A stretch of DNA of 64,000 bases, taken from Pedobacter sp. HDW13 (GTDB taxonomy: Bacteria; Bacteroidota; Bacteroidia; Sphingobacteriales; Sphingobacteriaceae). Positions within the stretch are counted from its first letter, which is position 1. Each line of letters starts with the position of its first letter. The position numbers and the translations under genes were made by a program. Location of the stretch: positions 2,108,001 to 2,172,000 of the forward strand of contig NZ_CP049868.1 of the NCBI RefSeq assembly GCF_011303555.1, given 5' to 3'. Under the pieces are notes generated by a model. It searched no databases. It was given only the letters and a program-made list of their open reading frames with translations, and was not told the DNA's origin. Below are positions 58,236 through 64,000 of the stretch, piece after piece.

Positions 58236-58608
58236 TCAGGCTTTCACAGAAAATACAGAAGCATAATTTGTACCATTATAACTTGACGGTATCCAAGCTA
58301 TATCGAATCCCTTCTCTGCAATATCAATCATCATATCGAATATAATAGCTTTTTAGCTGCCTTGGTTTTCTGGGCATATGAAAAAGGGATTTGTGCTCCC
58401 AATCAAAGTTAGCATATTTTTGCAACCAATTACGAACAGTACTTTCGCCCTGTATACCGTATTTAATTCTAGCTTGCGATAAACTCAATTCGCCATTTTC
58501 AACTTCGCTAACGACTTGAAGTTTAAAGCGTAAGATGTAATCTTTCTGACTACGTCTTGAATAATTTGTTTTTTGTCCATGAGGATACTTCTTTTTTGTA
58601 TCGCTATA
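58236..58608 (-). pseudogene. IS3-family transposase orfA relic
   Basis: On the minus strand a frame from about 58608 reads KKKYPHGQKTNYSRRSQKDY, then ILRFKLQVVSEVENGELSLS and QARIKYGIQGESTVRNWLQK, the helix-turn-helix half of an IS3 OrfA. After an internal deletion and frame change it continues KAIIFDMMIDIAEKGFDI, which is the C-terminal end of the same family, to a stop at 58236. There is no start codon, no orfB and no clear terminal repeats, so it is inactive. It lies between two minus-strand terminators in the 673-base gap between SusC/D loci. Confidence 0.75.
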
Positions 58609-58631
58609 CTAAGACTAGACAGACTAAACAC

Positions 58632-58666
58632 AAAAAAGGGGTATCTAAAAAGACACCCCTTTTTTT
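58632..58666 (-). terminator. Terminator of the DUF1735-like gene operon
   Basis: Stem AAAAAAGGGGTATCT with AGACACCCCTTTTTT (one mismatch or wobble), with a T tract on both strands, 19 bases past the stop of the gene at 58685. Confidence 0.85.
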
Positions 58667-58684
58667 AAATCTAATATATGCAGA

Positions 58685-59650
58685 TTATCTGGCAGCTTTG
58701 TAAGTCCATTTTTCGTAGAAGAATGTTCTATCTACTCCATTCTGAACCATGATATAGCTTACTTGCAGTACTTTCGTATCTCCATTAACAGTAAACTTAT
58801 TAACACCAGCCGGATTTAATCTTGCCGATCTACCACTTGAATTAGTTCCCTGTCCAAAATAATTGGTTACACTAACTACATTACCCGCATCATCCATGTT
58901 AAAAATTGGACTAAAGTTTCCATAACTAGATGTTGAGGTTCCATTTTTTATTGGATGGGCATAATTATTAGCTGCATAACGACCATCATATTCTGTTACC
59001 GAACTTGCACCAGTAGTACGCAATTCTTGTTCGATTGGATAGTATCCTACCAATGCTGCCGATGTAGCATCAACCATCGGAGAAGTTTGATCAAGGGTAT
59101 AAATACCATCATACTTATTTTTAGCTCCCAATGCCACCACTATGGTTCCAAAATTACCGCTAATAACGCCAGTTGAAGCAGAGCTTATTTTAAAGCCCAA
59201 TGCATAAGCAGCATTCAAATCGAATTGATCTGGCTTAACATTGATTGTGAAGCTTGCTGTTCTCTGTCCTTTCGGGATAACCAAATTTAACGATGTTAAT
59301 GAATAAAGGGTGGTTGGCAATGGGGTATACGCTTTCGTATTATCACTATTATATTTTGTAATTGCATCTGGTGCTAAATCAACCTTAACAGCTATGTCTT
59401 CAGGAGCTACGTCAACACCTGAATAGGCTACTTCTACAACAGCACTTCCTGTAGGTTTAATATCAAAATTCTTAATATACAAAGGATATGTACTTGAAGT
59501 ACCCGAAGCAATATGATCTGGGTTTAAAAATTCAATAATATTCTTCGTTGCTCCAGGAGCATCTGGCCCTATTATAGAATCATCTTTTAAACAAGAGCTG
59601 AATCCAGCTACTATTAGTCCTAAGACGAATAAATTTATAATTTTTTTCAT
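58685..59650 (-). CDS. DUF1735-like (BT_3987-type) surface lipoprotein
   Basis: 321 residues; lipobox LIVAGFSSC followed by LKDDSIIGPD. The N-terminal half (FDIKPTGSAVVEVAYSG, LNLVIPKGQRTASFTINVKPDQFD, YALGFKISSASTGVISGNFGTIVVAL) follows the DUF1735 beta-sandwich pattern, with the typical VTIPKG..S..F.I segment. The C-terminal half is a lipocalin-like beta domain (KYDGIYTLDQTS, VTEYDGRYAANNY, VLQVSYIMV). Such lipoproteins accompany SusC/D and bind glycan at the surface. It is the third gene of a SusC-SusD-lipoprotein operon. Confidence 0.8.
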   Translation of the reverse strand: MKKIINLFVLGLIVAGFSSCLKDDSIIGPDAPGATKNIIEFLNPDHIASGTSSTYPLYIKNFDIKPTGSAVVEVAYSGVDVAPEDIAVKVDLAPDAITKYNSDNTKAYTPLPTTLYSLTSLNLVIPKGQRTASFTINVKPDQFDLNAAYALGFKISSASTGVISGNFGTIVVALGAKNKYDGIYTLDQTSPMVDATSAALVGYYPIEQELRTTGASSVTEYDGRYAANNYAHPIKNGTSTSSYGNFSPIFNMDDAGNVVSVTNYFGQGTNSSGRSARLNPAGVNKFTVNGDTKVLQVSYIMVQNGVDRTFFYEKWTYKAAR

Positions 59651-59681
59651 GACTTAATTTTATGAATGTTTGAAATAACAA

Positions 59682-61283
59682 TTATTTAGCCCAAAATATC
59701 TTACTTGAATATTTATTTATTGCTGGCACATTCGCTGCATTATACTTGAATTCATTCGCAGGATATTGAATTCTTGTTGGTAATTTATCGGCTGCTGTTG
59801 ATTCGGAAACGATAGAAACGAAGGTATCGTTTTTAGCAGTTCCGGCTAAAATTTTCGGATAACCAGTTCTTCTATATTCATTCCATGCTTCATTTCCGAA
59901 TACCATATTGAAAGCCACGTATTTTTGCGTAATAATTGCTTCTAATTTTTGGTCATCAGTTAAAGCCAAATCAAAATTAGCTAAAGCGCTGCCTGCATTA
60001 TTAAGAAGATATTTAGCAGGATCTCCTTGACTTGCAACAGGCACTGTAATATCCGTTCCAAGATTGTACGTTGAAGGAACAGTACCTGTATTATCCTTAT
60101 ATAGATATTTAAATGAAGATGCTATTCCGTTAATAAAGTTATTTTTAGCCGTTCCTGCCACCAAACCTTTAACATTTGCTTCAGCCTGTAAAAAATAACT
60201 ATCTGCTGCCAACATAATAGGCTGCCCAGCATCTGGTCCTTTTAAAATACCAACTTTAGCTGCAGAAGTTGCTGAAGGACTTGCTGTTGCGCTAACAAAC
60301 CAAGAACTTGGTGCTTGCCCTCTACCCGCGTCTGAATTCTGATACCCTAACTGATTTGTTGGGGTTGCAGTACCAGAAATGTAAACAGCCTTTGCTCTTG
60401 CAGCATCCTGAAGCTTAATACCATTATAAAATGTCATAATATAAGCACTTGGGGCATACTGACTAGCAGCTCCAACCGCAGTTCCTGAAGCACTATAGGC
60501 CCAGGCGTTCCACATAGGGTTTTGTTTATTATCAGTTTTAGCATAAACCGGCTGAACAATAGCGTCTTCAGTTAAGAATCCAACCGAACTATCGAAAGTA
60601 GTGTTGGTGAAGGTTACTTTTCCCTGTCCTCTAAGAACCAATCTTAATTTAAGTGTCTGAGCAAAAGCGGCCCATCTTCCTAAATTACCATTAAACAATG
60701 GATCGGCCTTTATAAATAGGTTAGAGCCTAGCCCGGTTCCTGTTGCTTTAAATGTAGCAATTGATTGATCCAGTAAGTCTACTAAATTTTTATAAATGTC
60801 TGTAGCTTTATCGTACTTAGGCTGGAGCTTCGTGTCTCCTTGCAAAGCCTCTGTATAAGGTATATCATTATACGTATCTACTAGTAATGCGTAATTATAA
60901 GCTTTAAGCGCTTTAGCTGCAGCATTAAATTCTTTGAAGGTTGCATTTCCTTCAGAATTGCTAATCACGTACTGAACATCAGTTAAAACATCGTAAGTAG
61001 TTGCCCAAAGGCCGGCGAAATCGCCTGTATTCCAATTGTAAGAAATAATACCTCCCCAGCCACTTACTCCGCCTCCATTTGTGAAATATCCTACCTGCTG
61101 AGCACCCATGCTGTTATAAGCAGACATACTGTTAGCTGTTGCAACGATAGCGTTTGGCAAAACCAAATCTACAGAAGCTACGGTAACTGAATTGGGATTG
61201 GTGTTGATATCCAAATCTTTTTTACAAGAATAGATAGAAACCAACATTGAAAATCCGAATATATATTTAAAAATTCTTTTCAT
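59682..61283 (-). CDS. SusD-like (SusD-like_2 family) lipoprotein
   Basis: 533 residues; lipobox LVSIYSC followed by KKDLDINTNPNSVT and LPNAIVATANSM, the start pattern of the SusD-like_2 subgroup. Other markers are AAAKALKAYNYALLVDTYNDIPYTEA, QPKYDKATDIYKNLVDLLDQSI, and near the end VFGNEAWNEYRRTGYP. It differs from classic RagB/SusD proteins but does the same job as lid to the SusC 10 bases upstream. Confidence 0.92.
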   Translation of the reverse strand: MKRIFKYIFGFSMLVSIYSCKKDLDINTNPNSVTVASVDLVLPNAIVATANSMSAYNSMGAQQVGYFTNGGGVSGWGGIISYNWNTGDFAGLWATTYDVLTDVQYVISNSEGNATFKEFNAAAKALKAYNYALLVDTYNDIPYTEALQGDTKLQPKYDKATDIYKNLVDLLDQSIATFKATGTGLGSNLFIKADPLFNGNLGRWAAFAQTLKLRLVLRGQGKVTFTNTTFDSSVGFLTEDAIVQPVYAKTDNKQNPMWNAWAYSASGTAVGAASQYAPSAYIMTFYNGIKLQDAARAKAVYISGTATPTNQLGYQNSDAGRGQAPSSWFVSATASPSATSAAKVGILKGPDAGQPIMLAADSYFLQAEANVKGLVAGTAKNNFINGIASSFKYLYKDNTGTVPSTYNLGTDITVPVASQGDPAKYLLNNAGSALANFDLALTDDQKLEAIITQKYVAFNMVFGNEAWNEYRRTGYPKILAGTAKNDTFVSIVSESTAADKLPTRIQYPANEFKYNAANVPAINKYSSKIFWAK

Positions 61284-61293
61284 GTCTTTATTA

Positions 61294-64000
61294 TTATAGG
61301 GTTAATGTTAATGTAGCTCCATAATACCTTGATGGTGGAGTTTGATTTAAATTGGTTAAACCAATCGCATTACCACTGCTTGATCCATTACCATCACTAT
61401 ATTCTGGATCTGTATACACGTTAGTTTTAGGCAGGAAGATAAATAAATTTCTACCTTGAACACTAATCCTAGCGCCTTTAACTACTTTAGATTTTGCTAA
61501 GAAAGCTGCTGGTACATCATATGATAAAGCTAACTCTCTAATTTTCCAGAAAGCACCAGAAGTTACGTAGTTTTCGTTGATACCTGTTCTTGGTCCTGCA
61601 ATAGTCCAATAACCTGGTCCACCATCACGAACAGTAATATTGGTGTTGGCAACATAGGTGTTGGTTGTTGGATCTAAATAAGACGAGTTAGGTATTACAA
61701 AACGATCACGGTTGTAAGCGGCAGAATTAATACCAGCACCACTGAAATCGAATGTACTACCAGCAGCGTTATAAATAACGTTACCACCACGATATTCACC
61801 AGATCCATATAAGTTAAATCCTTTATAGTGAACATTCACGTTAACGCCTAAAATATGTTTAGCATTTGCCTGTCCCAGAATACTAATACCTGTTGTTGCA
61901 GAAGGGTAACCAGTAATTCTATCTACAATGATTCTTCCCTGACTATCGCGTACGTGGGTTGTACCTTGAATAACTGGAAATTGTTGCCCAGCTATTGCAT
62001 AAGAACCAACTGTACCGCCGTAAGCCCCAAGAGTTAACTGACTTAAATCAGCACTGATATAATCAACAGTGTTGTCATAGTAAGCGTAATTTGTACCTAA
62101 AGTAATTTCCCAGTCTTCAGTTTTAAAAGGCACAACATTTAAGCTTGTTTCCCAGCCTTTACTTGTTGTTTGTCCTGCATTTACTAAATAACTTGTGTAG
62201 CCAGTTGTGCTAGATACCCCAGTTGGAACTGTTTGATCTTTTGTTTTGGTATTATAATAAGTAGCGGTTAAGTTAACGCGGCTTTTGAAGAAACTAGCTT
62301 CAACACCATACTCGAAACCAGATGTTATCTCAGGCTTTAGATCCTTAGAAATCAACGTGTTTCCAACAGACAAACCACCCTGGCCATTATATGGATAACC
62401 AGCACCTTGGCCGAATGTTGGAACTAAGCTGTAAGCGCCGATATTCACTTGACCAACTTTTGACCAACCACCTCTTAATTTGATGAAATCAATTTCTTTG
62501 ATATCTTTAATTGCTTCGATTGCATCAGAAGCGACGAAAGATAACGTTGCGCTAGGGTAGAAGAACGAACGGTTTTCAGGAGCTAACACTGAAACCCAAT
62601 CATTACGACCAGTTAAACTTAAGAACAAGTAATCTTTAAAACCAATATCTAATTTTCCGGTTAAACCATAAGAGCGGGTTAACGAATTACCCTCTGAGGC
62701 TGTCGGATTATTAGTACTGTTACCAAGATTGAATACACCAGCAGTTACTAAACCGTTTACAGAAGCAGTAGCAGATTTAGATTGATTTTGAATTAATTGA
62801 CCCAAGACAGTTAAATCGAACTTGAAGTCTTCAACTTTTTTCTGTGCATGCCCAATGAAATCAGTTACAATATTAGTAGTGTAATTTAGATTATCAGAAA
62901 CACCACCTAAGATATCTTGCTGCTTGTATTCGCTAGAACCCGAGATAGATTTAGTATAATCGCTGTATTTGAAAATATCTGAATAATTTTTAGATGATTG
63001 ATTTTGCGTAGTTAAACCTACACGACCAGTAAAATCTAACCATTCTAATGGTTTATATTTCAATTCGGCATTACCCAAGAAATAATCATTTCTTACCTGC
63101 TGTCTGTAGTTATCAGCAAGAAAGTAAGGGTTATTGTAATAAGCGTTATAGTAACCATTAGGGTTAGCATAAGGATTATTTCTCCAATCTTTATAATCAG
63201 TAATCAATGCCTGAGAAGGCGCATTTAGCAAAACATTATAAATACTACCTGTTTGTGTTGTTAAATCCTGTCTATTTTGGATATAATTAGCAGAATAGTT
63301 GAAGGTGATTTTGTCAGAAACCACTCTTGTTCCACCAATTTTCACCGTAGCTCTATTATACTTATCGCCAGGAGTTGTTCCTGAAGCTCTCATATACTGG
63401 GCAGAAGCATATAAACTTCCTTTGTCATTACCAGATGATACAGAAAAATCAGTAAAATTGGTTACACCATTATCCCAGAAATCATCTTTACTGTTTGTGT
63501 AAGAATAAGGAACCATTTGAATTGAACCATCTGCTAATGGACGGCCAATTGGTCTTACAACTCCATCAAAACGCGGACCATATTGTTGATTTTCGTAGGG
63601 AAGATAAATCTGCAAATCGTTATCAGATCCAGATCCAAATTCTTTTTGCAACTTAGGAAAAAATGCAACTTGCTCTAATGTTGTAGTGTTACCAATTTTG
63701 ATATCAAAAGAACCATCCTTTTTTCCTTTTTTAGTAGTAATGATTAATGCACCATTTGATGCGGCAGAACCGTATAGAGCTGCTGCACTACTACCATTTA
63801 AAACTGTAAGATTTTCAACATCGTCAGGATTAATGTTGCTTAAAATTGTGTTTGGCACAATTACATTATCAACAACAATCAAGGCCTGGTTGTTTCCTGT
63901 TAATGAACGCATACCCCTCAATACAACGCGATAATTGGGATTAACCCCACTACCAACACCTTGAATATTCAATCCGGCAACCTTACCAACAAGGCCCGAA
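61294..64000 (-). CDS. SusC/RagA-type TonB-dependent transporter, 5' end outside the window
   Basis: At least 901 residues. The visible part begins inside the plug (SGLVGKVAGLNIQGVGSG, then VVLRGMRSLTGNNQALIVVDN; AALYGSAASNGALIITTKKG) and runs through the barrel to the C-terminus SRYYGATLTLTL. The signal peptide and CarboxypepD_reg-like domain must lie beyond 64000. The frame is open to the edge of the window, so the ATG at 63972 is internal. It heads the operon with the SusD-like_2 and DUF1735-like lipoproteins. Confidence 0.94.
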   Translation of the reverse strand, partial: SGLVGKVAGLNIQGVGSGVNPNYRVVLRGMRSLTGNNQALIVVDNVIVPNTILSNINPDDVENLTVLNGSSAAALYGSAASNGALIITTKKGKKDGSFDIKIGNTTTLEQVAFFPKLQKEFGSGSDNDLQIYLPYENQQYGPRFDGVVRPIGRPLADGSIQMVPYSYTNSKDDFWDNGVTNFTDFSVSSGNDKGSLYASAQYMRASGTTPGDKYNRATVKIGGTRVVSDKITFNYSANYIQNRQDLTTQTGSIYNVLLNAPSQALITDYKDWRNNPYANPNGYYNAYYNNPYFLADNYRQQVRNDYFLGNAELKYKPLEWLDFTGRVGLTTQNQSSKNYSDIFKYSDYTKSISGSSEYKQQDILGGVSDNLNYTTNIVTDFIGHAQKKVEDFKFDLTVLGQLIQNQSKSATASVNGLVTAGVFNLGNSTNNPTASEGNSLTRSYGLTGKLDIGFKDYLFLSLTGRNDWVSVLAPENRSFFYPSATLSFVASDAIEAIKDIKEIDFIKLRGGWSKVGQVNIGAYSLVPTFGQGAGYPYNGQGGLSVGNTLISKDLKPEITSGFEYGVEASFFKSRVNLTATYYNTKTKDQTVPTGVSSTTGYTSYLVNAGQTTSKGWETSLNVVPFKTEDWEITLGTNYAYYDNTVDYISADLSQLTLGAYGGTVGSYAIAGQQFPVIQGTTHVRDSQGRIIVDRITGYPSATTGISILGQANAKHILGVNVNVHYKGFNLYGSGEYRGGNVIYNAAGSTFDFSGAGINSAAYNRDRFVIPNSSYLDPTTNTYVANTNITVRDGGPGYWTIAGPRTGINENYVTSGAFWKIRELALSYDVPAAFLAKSKVVKGARISVQGRNLFIFLPKTNVYTDPEYSDGNGSSSGNAIGLTNLNQTPPSRYYGATLTLTL

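Noticed and set aside
1..64000. CRISPR arrays, prophage or replication origin
   Set aside because: No evenly spaced direct repeats, no phage structural or integrase genes, and no dnaA-box cluster were seen.

Overview
The window comes from a Bacteroidota chromosome, most likely Sphingobacteriaceae and Pedobacter-like. That assignment is inferred from five and a half SusC/SusD pairs, AT-rich starts without Shine-Dalgarno sites, promoter boxes resembling TAnnTTTG, a hybrid two-component system, FecI/FecR-type sigma/anti-sigma pairs and lipoproteins of the form ...C-K-K. Most of the window is polysaccharide/glycoconjugate utilisation loci separated by repeat-rich spacers.

Region 1 (36-30159) is a glycoconjugate locus. 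After an ECF sigma gene (minus strand) and a long leader lies a co-directional block at 1363-19786: two SusC-SusD-fasciclin-lipoprotein modules, then an alkaline-phosphatase-fold/LamG lipoprotein, an M60 (HELGH) metallopeptidase and a second phosphatase-fold/LamG lipoprotein. An Ig-repeat/NHL-propeller lipoprotein follows (19888-22134). A hybrid two-component regulator lies on the opposite strand (22577-26640). Beyond it are an alpha-fucosidase-like remnant, a GH88 unsaturated glucuronyl hydrolase and a DUF2264 enzyme. Three copies of a 59-bp promoter/operator with identical internal spacing precede the large operon, the remnant and the GH88 gene, and mark a probable regulon of the hybrid regulator.

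Region 2 (30517-31994) holds a lipoprotein of unknown function and a SnoaL-like protein. Region 3 (32233-42382) is an ECF sigma/FecR-controlled sulfatase locus: SusC, SusD, a formylglycine-type sulfatase and a sugar-phosphate isomerase-like protein. Region 4 (42437-47855) is a spacer with two orphan small proteins, an 80-bp repeat pair and tRNA-Arg(CCU), followed by metG, an LD-carboxypeptidase and a DoxX protein. Region 5 (47936-64000) is minus-strand: three SusC/SusD systems, one with a DUF1735-like lipoprotein, the last SusC running off the window. An IS3 orfA relic and a truncated SusC start lie between them.

A recurrent oddity is that at least seven reading frames are broken by what looks like exactly one missing base in a mononucleotide run, and the tRNA acceptor stem also lacks one base in a run. 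This points to homopolymer undercalling in the source sequence more than to real gene decay, so the affected genes are described as single reconstructed genes.
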